Shown: positions 35,185-45,926 of the stretch, in pieces
Position numbering within the stretch: position 1 is the stretch's first letter
Layout: every line of letters starts with the position of its first letter
NCBI RefSeq assembly: GCF_034190915.1
Contig: NW_026947486.1
Span: 75,620,044 to 75,684,043, forward strand
Reading direction: 5' to 3'
Length of the DNA: 64,000 bases
Source: Cavia porcellus
Lineage: Eukaryota > Chordata > Mammalia > Rodentia > Caviidae
Program-made: the position numbers and the translations under genes
Notes under the pieces: generated by a model
The model's database searches: none
What the model was told of the DNA's origin: nothing
What the model saw: only the letters and a program-made list of their open reading frames with translations

Positions 35185-35560
35185 ATTGTGAGGCAGTTTG
35201 GAGGATTAGAGCTGTGGGGAGAGAGAAAGTGAAGGAAAAATTAAGCTTCTGAAGGAGGTCTCTACCTAAAAGGGCCGTGGGACATGTTGGGATTACTAGG
35301 AAGCTATGGGTAAAGAAAAAGGTCTAGAATCTGCATGGGATAGGCCCAGTCTGTAAAGGTTGATTTGGCTAGCCGTCAATGCCCACAACAGAAATCAGAG
35401 ACTTAGTACAATGTCCTGAAAATTCAGGAAGCACACTATAGGTGGCTCCCGTATCTACAAGCAGAGATATTATTTTGCCTGAGACCTCCAGTGAGACTCG
35501 GGGCTCCGTCAAGGTGACTGCAGTGGGGGCTGTGAGCCCCAAGCCCCATCATTCTTCTGT
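35185..35560 (-). pseudogene. broken retroviral protease
   Basis: In the gag frame after the gag stop, the segment KIISLLVDTGAT carries the aspartic protease active-site DTG at 35447-35455. An in-frame stop lies shortly after it and the reading then shifts to the frame of the RT. It would process Gag-Pol in the virus; here it is inactive. Confidence 0.85.
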
Positions 35561-35566
35561 AGCAAG

Positions 35567-37925
35567 TCAGAGCAGGTCAGTCAGCGACAAATCTGGCATT
35601 GACGAAGCCTCCTGTGAGAGCAAAGGATTAGTGGATGGCCTAGTCACTCGCTGGCGCCTAGGACAATCGCTCCTCCAATGCCCTTCATCTTTGCAGATTG
35701 GGCAGGTCCCAGGAGGAGTGCCAGGGTTGGGGCAGTCTCGTGCCCAGTGTCCTTGCTTGTTGCATTTGAAGCATGATTTGGGCGGGACTTGGGCAGCCAC
35801 ACCTTGTTGTGGATTGCTTGTTTTGGGAGCCCCGAGTGCCACTGTTAAGAGGTCAGACTGATATTTAGCAAGCCTTAATTTCTGAGCTTGCTTCTCCTCT
35901 TCTTGAAGTTTGTCTCTGTTGTTGAAGACATGGAAGGCTAATTTAAGTAGATCTCCTTGTGGAGTCTGAGGGCCTTGTTCAATCTTTTGTAGTTTTGCAT
36001 GAATATCAGGAGCAGACTGTGAAATAAAATAGGAATTAACTACAATCATCCCTTCATAAGAGTCTGGGTCTACATTGGTATATTTAATTAAGGTTTCCCG
36101 AAGCCGATTCAGAAACACAGCCGGGTTTTCATTAGCCTCTTGGACCTGTTCTAAAAGCTTGTTATAATTAGTGTGTTTGTGAGCAATCTTATTAAGGCCC
36201 ACAATCAGACACTCTATCATCTTATGTAATTTTCTTGAACCTTGACCATTTTGATAGTTCCAGTTAGGGTCTTGGTCAGGCACGGCTACAGGGCCAGGGT
36301 TATTGTCAATCGTATTTGCCCTGTGTCTGCGGTCAGCCTCCTCGTGAGCTGCTTGCCACAGCTGATTTCACTCTTGTGAGCTAAAGGTGGTATTTAAAAT
36401 CACATAAACATCTTTAAAATGTAAATCATAGCAATTGGTAATAAATTCAAATTGTCTGATATAATTTTGTGGGTCGACAGAAAAGCTGCCCAATTTATGG
36501 GTAATCTGAGACAAATCAGAAAGAGAAAATGGCACATGAATATTTACGAGGTCTTCGGGGCCAGCTTGCTCGCCAAGTGGCAGCAGAGCCTGAGGAGAGG
36601 GACGCAGAGGAGAGTGCCATTGGGCAGCTATCCACCTGGTAGACGTGTGTGAGTAGTTATCTGAAGAGCGGCTACAGAGCAGCTGCTGTTTACCCTGTGA
36701 GGAGGAAGTATAGGCAGATGACATTGTATTGTGTGGCTTAAAATGAGCATGACAGGGTGGCTGTTGATGTCTACAAGAGGAGCCACTAGAGGGCGCCCTT
36801 TGATCGTGAGACCAGAAAGAACATGGTGGCACCCTGTCGCCATGGTAACCAAACAAACATGGCAGCGTGCCATATGATCCCTCTGAGCATGGCGGTGGCC
36901 CATTGCCATAACAACGATCTGAACCCAGTGGCGCTCAGTCGCCACGCGGCCTGTCTGAACTTCTGGAACATGGCGGCGCCCCATCACTATGGCAACTAAT
37001 CGAACCCAGTGGCGCTCTGTCGCCATGCGGCTCGCCTGAACTTCTGGAACATGGCGGTGCCCTGTCAGCATGGCAACCAACCGAACCCAGTAGCGCTCCA
37101 TGTCCACAGGATCTGCCTTAGCCTCCAGAACATGGCGGCGCCCTGTCACTATGGCAACTAAGCAAACCGGGCGGCACTCCATGCCCACATGACCCACCTG
37201 AACTTCCGGAACATGGCGGCGCCCTGTTACCAGTATAGTTGCCAGAGCATGGGGGGCATGGCGGCTGTCCACGGCGCAAGCTAGAAAAATCATGCTGTGT
37301 GCCGGCGGGGCACAATGAACGTGACCTAGTGTGGTACGCAGGTGGTGAGAAGGTATCAGAAGGCAGAGCAGAGCCGCCAGGAGGAGCCTGCATCGCGGAA
37401 GGCGGAGGGGGAGACGATCGCACAGTGGAAGGTAACTGACACATTGGGACCAGCACAACTGAGGGAACCGGGCACAGGGGGAAGGCTGGTGAGGGGTAAC
37501 GGGACAGAACGAGCTGCGTAAGCAGGTGGCAATGAGCTAAAGACCAGGGGAACATCTTCAAGCGAATCTTGAGGGCAGGATGGAAAAGTTTGAGCCACGG
37601 TAGAGGTGGCCAAAAGGATCTCAGCGGGTGCACAAGATTTAATGAGGGATTGGTGTGTCCTCAGAACAAAAAATGCCTCTATGTATTGGAGTTCCATGAC
37701 TCTATCGCTGGCCTTACAGAAATCATAGAGCATTTGTAGAATTGAAACATCGAATGTCCCTTCTGGAGGCCAGTGTTTGCCAAGGAGCGGGTAGGTAGGC
37801 CAAACTTCCTGGCAGTAAAAAGTGAATAATTTAGTTTTTGTGGTATTTTTAATTTTTAAAGTATGTAAATTGGAGATTAAACATTGTAGAGGCGTTTTTT
37901 GGGATGTAGGAAGTAAATTCCCCAT
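35567..37925 (-). pseudogene. broken gag (matrix, Pro-rich region, capsid, nucleocapsid)
   Basis: The likely start is the ATG at 37925, giving MGN with a myristoylation-type Gly2. The matrix part runs in that frame to about 37500. The proline-rich p12-like part, capsid and nucleocapsid lie in another frame, so a frameshift lies near 37430-37500. The p12-like part contains an 81-bp repeat array. The capsid start is recognisable (PFSLSDLSQITHKLG) with a single TGA at 36366-36368; the frame then stays open to 35567. The nucleocapsid has two CCHC zinc knuckles (CFKCNKQGHWARDC and CPICKDEGHWRSDC), where MLV-type viruses have one. The stop at 35567 is followed in the same frame by pro. Confidence 0.92.
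36820..37230 (-). repeat. 81-bp (27-codon) tandem array inside gag
   Basis: Five copies of catggcgg-containing units repeat at exact 81-bp steps: the motif starts at 36886, 36967, 37048, 37129 and 37210. Diverged partial units lie at 36820 and 36856. Because 81 is divisible by three, the array keeps frame and gives a 27-residue gag repeat with DRAPPCSG-like segments. On the + strand each unit carries a YY1-like (aacatggcggc) and an RFX-like (cactatggcaac) motif. Confidence 0.9.
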
Positions 37926-38223
37926 TGGTGAATAAGGCAGGCAAAAATCTGGTGGCACAAAGGAAAAGCTATCAGCAACCCATAGTGCCACGCGGCGGGG
38001 CTAACGCGAACAGGGGAGAGACCAGTCGACTGGGTCCTGGCCCAGTGATAAGAGTCTTTTGGAGTGTGCTCACCTTAAATCAATCGGGGCAGCGGTGAGT
38101 GGAGGCGGCTGGCAGGAGATGGAATGCGTCTTGGCAGGAGGAGCGCAGAGTTAAGCCGGGATGCTTTCGGTTCGTGAATTGGCAGGGGGACCCAATTGGG
38201 CGTGTGTCCCAAGAGCCTGCCGA

Positions 38224-38241
38224 TCGAGTCACAGGGCACCA
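38224..38241 (-). promoter_or_regulatory. tRNA primer-binding site, tRNA-His-like
   Basis: Two bases inside the 5' LTR the minus strand reads TGGTGCCCTGTGACTCGA. Except for two extra bases it resembles the tRNA-His primer site remembered for class I ERVs (TGGTGCCGTGACTCG). The position is right; the tRNA identity is a best guess. Confidence 0.65.
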
Positions 38242-38243
38242 AA

Positions 38244-38609
38244 TGATAGGATTATCTTCACAGGATAAAAGATGCTTCCAAAAATTGAGGAGTATAAGAC
38301 AAAAGAGGCCTTTATTCTGGGAACACAGGGAGAGAAGACTGGCGCACTGGCCGCTGGAATCTGGTGATCTCTCTCTCTCGGACACGTGGCGTGGGGGAAT
38401 ATAAGTAGCCTAAGTTTCGGGCAGTGCCCTACGGCCATTAGAGATGCACAGGTATTTCATTGGCACACATTTGGCGCCAGAGACAGGTTCTTAGGGATGG
38501 GGGTATAGAGTTACAGGTAAATCTATAGGGGTGGGGGAGGCAGGAGCCCCTTAATTTGGCTGAGGCTTCTCCTGGTTAAAATGTCTGGTCTGGGCCAGCA
38601 ACTCTTTCA
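38244..38609 (-). repeat. provirus 5' LTR
   Basis: 366 bp. On the minus strand it starts TGAAAGAGTTGCTGGCCC, has a TATA-like ctacttatattcc and an AATAAAGGCC polyadenylation signal, and ends ATCCTATCA. Confidence 0.95.
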
Positions 38610-38614
38610 GTTAT

Positions 38615-39194
38615 TAACTCCAGTTTAGTTTTAGTATTTTCAATAAGATCTTTCAATAAGGATTTTTCGGAAGAACTGAACTGTGATTCAGGTTAAATGA
38701 GCCAATGCCTTGGAAATATGATGTTTTAAGGATACTGCTGCAGACACTGTCAAAAACATTAATGGTGTTCTAGAAAAGGTAATTTACACAAAACTCCACT
38801 GGCTGTCAGATTTTCATGGCTGCAGTGCTCCACTGCTATGGTGAGAGGTCAGTGGAAGTAAACCCAATTTAAAACATGACTCCACACTTTTATCAAAGTT
38901 CAGCAGGTTGTTTTTGTATGAATATATTTTAAGTACATTCTGAGCTTTTGGCTAATTTCTAGAATTTTAAAGTGTTTAGATTTTTATAGTTTTATAAAAA
39001 TTTTATATGCTTTTGTGAAAGAAAGGATTTACTGAAGTCCTTGCTCTGCCATTCTGTTGGTCCTACCCTTATAAATACTTTTTAAACTCACCTTCAGTTA
39101 TAATGACATTTTAAAACAGATCATAGAATGCTCTTCATAAAAGGATGGTATCAGAACTTCCAAATATGATATAAAGGAAACCCAACCTTTCAGA
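38615..39194. other. intron, no feature seen
   Basis: AT-rich; no recognised element. Confidence 0.5.
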
Positions 39195-39710
39195 TGTCTG
39201 ATATGCTGAGTTTGTGATCTCTAAAATTGAAGAATGAATTCCAGGAACAATGGAGGAGACAAGTTTTTATCTTTTTGGCCTGGCTTAGGAAGTTTTACAG
39301 ATCACAACCATGTGGGTGCAATGCAGCCATGATCAACCAATAAGAATATAAGTATAAGCTGTTCAGGTAATATTGATCCAGTGGGGAAGTAAACCATGCC
39401 ATGAGTGAACATGGAAAGAACACAGAACTTCTCAGGTAGGTGATGAGCCCAAGGGTCTTGGTTGCCCACTGAGGTGACAAATACCTGTCTAGACTTTATT
39501 AGATCAGGTGTTATCTACTCTTATCCCTTGGGAAGTATGTAGGCCTTGTCCTTTTGCTTTTATTATGAGGCCTGGCTTCCAAACTGCGTGTCTCTGGCCA
39601 CAGTCCTAATGTGTTTTCATTTGTCTTGACTCTTTCTTGAGTGTCTACCCCTATCTGACTGCCTGTCATACTTCTACCTAGCTTTGGTGGCTATAATAAT
39701 CCTATCTAAT
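39195..39710. repeat. dispersed LTR-like repeat, copy 1
   Basis: Shares segments with 40.74-41.07 and 57.5-58.1 kb: gaatgaattccaggaacaat, gaacatggaaagaacacaga, cttggttgcccactgaggtg, then a ttgaggcctgg-like end. Three related copies mark an interspersed repeat, probably an old LTR; the family is not known to me. Confidence 0.6.
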
Positions 39711-40734
39711 AAAATTTAAATGGTAATTTAATATAATCTATTACCAATCTGTATTCCCTTTTCACAGTTGACTCAAAAAATCCAAACCATTTGCTTCATT
39801 TCAATTGCATTTGGTTTCTATGAAGTCACTTTTTGAGGAACTTGATTTTGATCCTTTGGAAAAGGAATATTTATTAGAAGGAGACATAAAGTCAAGGAAA
39901 TGCTCTAATTGTGGAGGAGAGACTCTCATATGTTATAAACCTAGGGAAAATCACTATAGTTTGTGGATTACAAACAGCCTTATTCATTTCTTCTCCAATG
40001 ATGGTTATTAATTCCAGTTTAGGGTAGCATCCAAGAAAAGAATCAAAAGCTGAGACTGTGAAACAGGCAAATTCAGAAACGCTCAAAATAAAAGAGGAAA
40101 ACAGGGAGAGAGAATATAAAGTTCTTAAATAAGCCACCAGTAATTCACAGTTTGTTATGAGAGGCTAGACTCTTGGAGGATTACTCTTTCTTATACACTA
40201 TTTCTCTATTTTGCAATTTCACATTTTATTTCCACTGGTCAATACTAAAAACTAGTAGAAAGATCTTTAAAGGCCTGGTTTCTGTTTGCACTTTGACCAG
40301 TATTGTGTATTCAAGGATAAGCCACTTAGCTTCTTTGAGCCTCCCTTGCTTTGTGAAATGAGAAGATTAGATTAGATGTCTGCAGAATTACTTTTGCTTC
40401 TCAAGTATGATTATTTGAAGGTTTTTCTCTGACAGGTATATGTAACAAACAGTTCAGTGACTCAGCTTATCTTTTTTGTTTTGGTTACTCTGAAAATCAG
40501 GTACCTAAGAATTTCCTTTCTCCTTTTCTTACCATAACCTATTTTATGGAAAGAATCTTAATCTTAATAGAAGTAGAATAGATTATATTAAAGAGATAGA
40601 AATATTGCATGTTCCTCTCAGTCAAGCCTCAAAACAATATTACTATTGATACAGGAATGATATTGGACCTCCAATTTATATAGGAGAAATGTAATTCCCA
40701 ATTGGCTAGATGCCCAACAGCCTAGCTCATGTTC
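39711..40734. other. intron, no feature seen
   Basis: No repeat recognised. The 68-codon frame at 39805-40011 is unsupported. Confidence 0.5.
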
Positions 40735-41070
40735 CCCAAAATCAAAGAATGAATTCTAAGGAACAATGGAGGTTAAGTGTAAGAAATATCTATTAAGGGA
40801 GAATGATATAGCTCTTGAGAGGCAGGAGGGATCCCACGTGGGTTGCTGAGAAAACTTTCAAGTGACAGTAGAAAGTGTTCATGGAAAGAACAAAGAACTT
40901 TTCAGACAGGGATGAGTCCGAGGGTCTTGGTGACTCATCGAAGTGACTCATGTCTATCTAGACATCATTAGACCAGGTGTTACTACTTATCCTTTGAGGA
41001 AGGTTGTAGGCCTAGTCATTCCCTCTTTATCTTGAGGCCTAGTCTCCTGTGCTTGTGATTCAGAATAAAT
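40735..41070. repeat. dispersed LTR-like repeat, copy 2
   Basis: Contains gaatgaattctaaggaacaa, gttcatggaaagaacaaaga, ggtcttggtgactcatcgaa and ctttatcttgaggcctagtc, parallel to copies 1 and 3. Confidence 0.6.
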
Positions 41071-41814
41071 ATATATTTTCTGTGTCAGGTTCTCAAAGAT
41101 TAAATTCTAAAGGAATCTCGGTTAAATTAAATTATAGACTCTTAAATATTCTCAAAGCAGAGATACTTATGGAGATGCCACGGAGTCAGCAATGAAAGTC
41201 CTGCTTATCAGTGCACTTTTAGGATATTGAACATGTATTTCAGAGATCACATGTGCTGAACAATATGAGGAAGATTTACCAAAAATTACAAATTGATATT
41301 CATTTATACTCATTTTACTTAGCTAAATCAGATAACCACAATCATAGAATCTATCCAGGTAATGAAATTAATCATTTTCCTTCCTAAACATTATGCATAA
41401 AGCACATTACGCCAAAATGCATTTCATCCTGAGCATTTAGTGATTTCTGAATCCCTTCTGAAATATGTATCTAAACAAAAGTAAAACTTTTGATTCACTC
41501 AGAGTTCTTCCACTCACCCTCCTCTTTATCCAAACTTCACCATCTTAAAGCTATGAGTTCTTATGCACACAGACACAATTATTAAGTCACAAAGATGTAA
41601 ATGCTCCAATGATGATTGAAGGAAATAAAATCAGTTACATTATTATAACTCATTCAAACCACAGCCAATATGCACTCGCTGACTGAGTATCTGCATCTTG
41701 TCACCACTGAACAAAACGCAGTGAAGATACGTTAGCTCAAACATCTGCTGCTGAGGGAGTTTAAAATTTTACATATATAAGTGTTTCTGTGTGTGGTTGG
41801 AAGGCAGAAATTTA
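41071..41814. other. intron, no feature seen
   Basis: AT-rich; nothing recognised. Confidence 0.5.
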
Positions 41815-42235
41815 CTTTTTAAAATTCTTTTATTTTAAAGAGGGTAAAACAAAGCAGAACAAAGCAGATCAGAAGAAAACAATGTAGTTGACACAGATTT
41901 CAAAGCAAGACAACAGGAGATCAACAGTGGCTAGCATAATGTCTCATGTTCTATTCAAAATAGCTGCCCATACCTTCATGTATGTTGAAATTAAATAATA
42001 CAAAACACACTAAAATCGCTCTAAACAAAGAATAAAAACATTATTGGATTTCACAGCATGATGGTAGGAAACTAGCAATGGATACCAAATTTCTTTGCTT
42101 CAACATAGCTGTTCATCACACATAATACAATCGATTCTCATAAACTGTTTAGAAGTTCTACGCATGTATAACACTCTACATGTACATCTATCCTTTCTTC
42201 ATTAGAGGGAAAAACAAAACAAAACAAAACCAATG
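41815..42235 (-). repeat. HAL1 3' units fragment
   Basis: About two AT-rich 3' units (gatttcaaagcaagacaaca, ggatttcacagcatgatggt), preceded by a ttttaaagagggtaaaac left end, the minus-strand 3' end. The closest relative in the window is 50.66-51.06 kb, with which it shares the tail catgtacatctatccttt. Confidence 0.75.
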
Positions 42236-42720
42236 ACTAGAAAAACAAGAAACTAAAAAGACAAACAAGTAACAATAGCAAAGAGCCCAAAACAATGACA
42301 ATATAGGCCAAATGAAAAAATTTATATAAAATTATAAACAATGTGATATTACACATTAACAACAGAATGTACTAGACACTAATAGGTGTTAGAGAAGTTC
42401 AAAGAAAGAACTTATCTGCATGGTGAATTGGTGAGAACAGGAATAAATCACAATGATAACATTTAAATGATTGTAATACAGTAGATGAACATTTCCCAGA
42501 TTCCAACTTACTATGCAGATGGTCCTTTTCGTACTTAACTAAATCTATTCCTAAAGTCAGTTCAAGTTTGAAGAGAAGTAGAGAAAGCAATTTAATTATA
42601 CTTACATGTTCAGAATTGCATCTTTGTACTAACAGTTTGTTAAAAATGCAAGTGCTCATAGCTCTGTAACTTGTGGAGATATGTTCTTAGTGCCGTGCTA
42701 TCTAACTCTTGAGAGAAATA
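42236..42720. other. intron, no feature seen
   Basis: No recognised feature. Confidence 0.45.
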
Positions 42721-42892
42721 CTTTTTTTTTTTTTGCCCCTGGGAATCAAACTCAGGACCTCATGCTTGCCAGACAGGTGCTTATGCCACTCAGTTATATC
42801 CCTGGTCCTTTAATTTTGTTTTGTTTTGTTTTTGTACAGGGAATTGAACTTACAACCTTGTGCTTGCTGCTGAGCTATATCCTCAGCCAAAA
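42721..42892 (-). repeat. two ID-type SINEs side by side
   Basis: First ID about 42721-42808 (tgggaatcaaactcaggacc ... gttatatccctggtcc). The second, about 42811-42888, lies right beside it (tttttgtacagggaattgaa ... gagctatatcctcagcc). Both are minus-strand and diverged; the second has an internal deletion. Confidence 0.75.
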
Positions 42893-42933
42893 ATAACTTT
42901 TATGACTGCAAAAAGATTGTGATAAAACTTTCA

Positions 42934-43131
42934 AGTCAGGCTTTGAAGTACATGCCTGCAATCCCAGTGTGCTGGGAAGTTGAGGCAGGAGAACTGCAAG
43001 TTTGAAACCAGCCTGGGGAATTTAATAACTTAGCAAAGGGGCAAGGGATTTAGCTTAGCAGCATAAGTGCCTACCTGACAAGCACAAGGTTGTGAGTTCA
43101 ATCCTGGTACAAAAAAAAAAAAAAGGTAATT
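42934..43131 (+). repeat. B1 relic followed by ID-type SINE
   Basis: B1-like tgcctgcaatcccagtgtgc and accagcctggggaattt, then an ID (43039-43117, gcaagggatttagcttagca) with poly(A). Near-identical flanks taacttagcaa and taatttagcaa look like its target duplication. Confidence 0.82.
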
Positions 43132-43175
43132 TAGCAAGATTCTTTCCCAAGATAAAGAAAAGAAAAATGAAATAA

Positions 43176-43259
43176 AGGACTGTGGCTGCAGATCAGTGTG
43201 AAAGCCCTGGATTCACTTCCCAGTACCACAGAAACCACAGAAGAAACAATCAAAAGAGA

Positions 43260-43312
<53 letters not shown>
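43176..43312 (+). repeat. old ID relic and (GA)n microsatellite
   Basis: A degenerate ID (ggactgtggctgcagatcag ... ttcccagtaccacag), followed by a GA run at about 43262-43310. Confidence 0.75.
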
Positions 43313-43314
<2 letters not shown>

Positions 43315-43319
43315 TTATC

Positions 43320-44470
43320 AATACATTGATAAAAAGTTTACCTCAGTTACCATTTCTTGCATTAAAAATGCTACTTAAGTAAAATGACAAATAAAAGTAC
43401 AAATACTCTAATAAGCGTTTTTTTTTCTATTCCTGATTAATTATAATGAAGTAGTGCTGAGATGAGGTACTAAAAGATTCAGCTAGCTCTGCAGTTTCAA
43501 AAATTTCCTGATTACCCCTTCTGTACACTCGTATTTTTTCACTTGTTTCTAGTCCAGTCACTTTTATCTTTCTGTTCTGACATGCCTCACTCAGAACATT
43601 TCCAAAGGCCTCAGTTTTTGAATATACTTCATGAGTTCATGTGTTAACATTCCAAAGAATTTTTGAAACTGACAATGATGAAATTTAGTAATTGATCAAT
43701 GATATTGAATGGAGGATGGAAATGTCTAGTTCCAACTAAAATTCTTGAGCAAATAGTGGCTTTGTTACTTTCCTTATGGCATAAAATGAATTTCTGCAGA
43801 ATTATACAATGTGTGTTTACATAATAGAAAACATTTGGCAGGAAATAAAATGCTCCGTCATTTATGGGCAGTAGTGTTAAAGTGAAAGTTAGCTATCTTT
43901 TCTTTTCTCAAGAGTTGTTTTTTAATAAGTAAAGAAGAATATATTAAAAGTACTGCATCTGTTCATCTGCCAGTAAGCATGAAATACAACTAACTCTCAC
44001 TTGCATTTTTTGACGTATTGTAATGCAATTAAAAATGAGACTTGTTATTAGGTAAACATAGGTTTGAATCTCTACATTGCCACATTTTCATTTTGGTAAA
44101 TCTTGTGACTATTTTGTTAGTCTCAAGAATATGTGTACAGTCAAGACTAACAGGTACTTCAAGTGACAAATCTACACTTTGATTACAAAACCTCTGCAGT
44201 TTAGAGCCAGCTTTGCTTCTGTTGAATGTCAATTTATTTGTAGGAGAATTGGATGAGTTTGGCATTGAAAGATACTTTATAAGTTTATGTAACAATGATT
44301 TTGGTTTATAAAACATTTGAAAAATATGGCTAACAAAACTAAAAATACAATATACTTCACTCAGATGCAAAATACCAATTTTTAATATGTTTCTTATTAG
44401 CATTTTTTAATTTTACAAAATGTTGGGGTTCGATATGCTGTTTTCATACATTCATAACATACTTTTCCAT
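43320..44470. other. intron, no feature seen
   Basis: AT-rich. The 124-codon minus-strand frame 44029-44403 has no recognisable domain and is probably chance. Confidence 0.5.
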
Positions 44471-45310
44471 ATCTATAATTTTTAAAATTTTATTTAAGGA
44501 GAAAAAGAAAAAAAAAAAACAGAAAAAGGGGACAAGTTATACAGAATTTCAAAAAAAATAAACAGTAGGAAATCACTAGTTAATAGATTACATATTGTCA
44601 TCTTAGAAATAGTTGTTCATTATAAAATTAAAGCATATAAAGTGGACAGTCAGTGAGACTACAAACAGTTCTGTTCAATGATCCGACAGAAACTCAGTAA
44701 TATGATTATCTACCTTATACGCTTAAACACACATGCAGTTATATCCTTTAGAGCACTTTCTCTTCCTCTCTTTTTACAATGACAATTACACATTTTGGGT
44801 TTTATTACTCCCACAGTTCTTATTACTTTTTTCTTTTTTGAGGAGAATAAAACCAAATGTGACATAACAAAACACAGTCAGTCAAATCAAAAGGATGGAC
44901 ATAGTACATAACGTAAAAATAGAATACAAGGTAATCAACAATGGTTACTATAATGCCTCTTGCTATCTTAAAAAGAATTGCCTATATCATTAGTTATAAT
45001 AAAATTGAACAAAACAGTAAAGAACAAAATCAATAAAACCAAAACATTGGCAACATTACAGGACTTCAAAAGAAGATAATAGTCAAACCAGAATGGGCAT
45101 CATAGTGAATCTTATTGTCTTCACAGTTGTTGCCTATAATCTCAAACTTGGTACTATCAAGCAAAACATAATAGAGTAAAATCAGTCAAGACAAGATGGT
45201 GAGAGCAATACAGGGTTTCAAATCAAATTAATAGACAGTCAAAGTGGGTTACTATAATATATCCTGCTATTTTTTATTTATCTTTTCACTTAATTAAAAA
45301 GATAATAAAA

Positions 45311-45410
45311 GGGGCTGGGGATTTAGCTCAGCGGCATAAGCGCCTGCCTTGCAAGCAGGCAGTCGTGAGTTCGATCCCTGGTACTGATAAAAAGAAAAAA
45401 GACCAAAAAA
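45311..45410 (+). mobile_element. ID-type SINE, young, inside HAL1
   Basis: The body ggggctggggatttagctca with both Pol III boxes intact, then gtactgataaaaagaaaaaa and an A-rich tail. The 13-bp duplication aaagataataaaa flanks it (45298-45310 and 45411-45423). Confidence 0.96.
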
Positions 45411-45926
45411 AAAGATAATAAAAAATAATAAAAAGAGATTGAGATAAAAGAGGACATAACAACAAAATAGCACAGGTCAGAACCTAACTATTTAAGCAAA
45501 ATAGTGTTTCACCACAAGACATCTCGACATAAAAGTAGTTACCATAGTGTCTCTTTCCTTGAAATCTTTGAGTATAACTTCATACTGTAGCATCAAACAT
45601 ATCAAGACAATGTAAAACCATTCAAAAGAATGACAGTATTACAGAGTATTTAGAACCAACTAACAGAAAATGAACAATGGTTTCTATATTATCACCTTGT
45701 TTATAAAAGTTTTTGTTTATATTATCACATATAATAAAATCCAATAAGATACAACATGTTAAAGAGTGATGGAGACAGGAGAACAAAAGTTTGATGGGAC
45801 TTCAAAACAAGATGATATTAAATCAGCACTAGCTATTATGATGTCTTGTTTTCTCCAAAATAACTGTTCCTACCATCCAACCTTCTCTGCCTCATTTCTG
45901 TTGAACTCTTTTTCTGTCATTAGTTG

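Larger units (their letters stand above)
30964..38614 (-). mobile_element. endogenous gammaretrovirus-like provirus (class I ERV), env-less
   Basis: A complete proviral skeleton on the minus strand: LTR 38244-38609, primer-binding site, gag, pro, pol (RT, RNase H, integrase), about 700 bp without a recognisable env, and LTR 30969-31332. The pentamer gttat flanks it (30964-30968 and 38610-38614), a clean 5-bp target duplication. The LTRs begin TGAAAGA and end CA on their own strand. By eye they differ at about 22 of 364 positions plus a 2-bp indel (about 6 percent), so the insertion is old enough to be decayed but not ancient. Gag and pro share a frame and are separated by stop codons, as in gammaretroviruses. 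Every gene carries stops or frameshifts, so it cannot make virus. Confidence 0.96.

Noticed and set aside
36886..37230. Possible CRISPR array (regular repeats)
   Set aside because: Units are directly abutting 81-bp minisatellite copies with no unique spacers, inside a retroviral gag in mammalian DNA.
36628..37458. 276-codon minus-strand open frame with repeated GRRHVPEVQ-like segments
   Set aside because: It is the 81-bp array of the provirus read out of the gag frame; the period of three keeps all frames of the array open.
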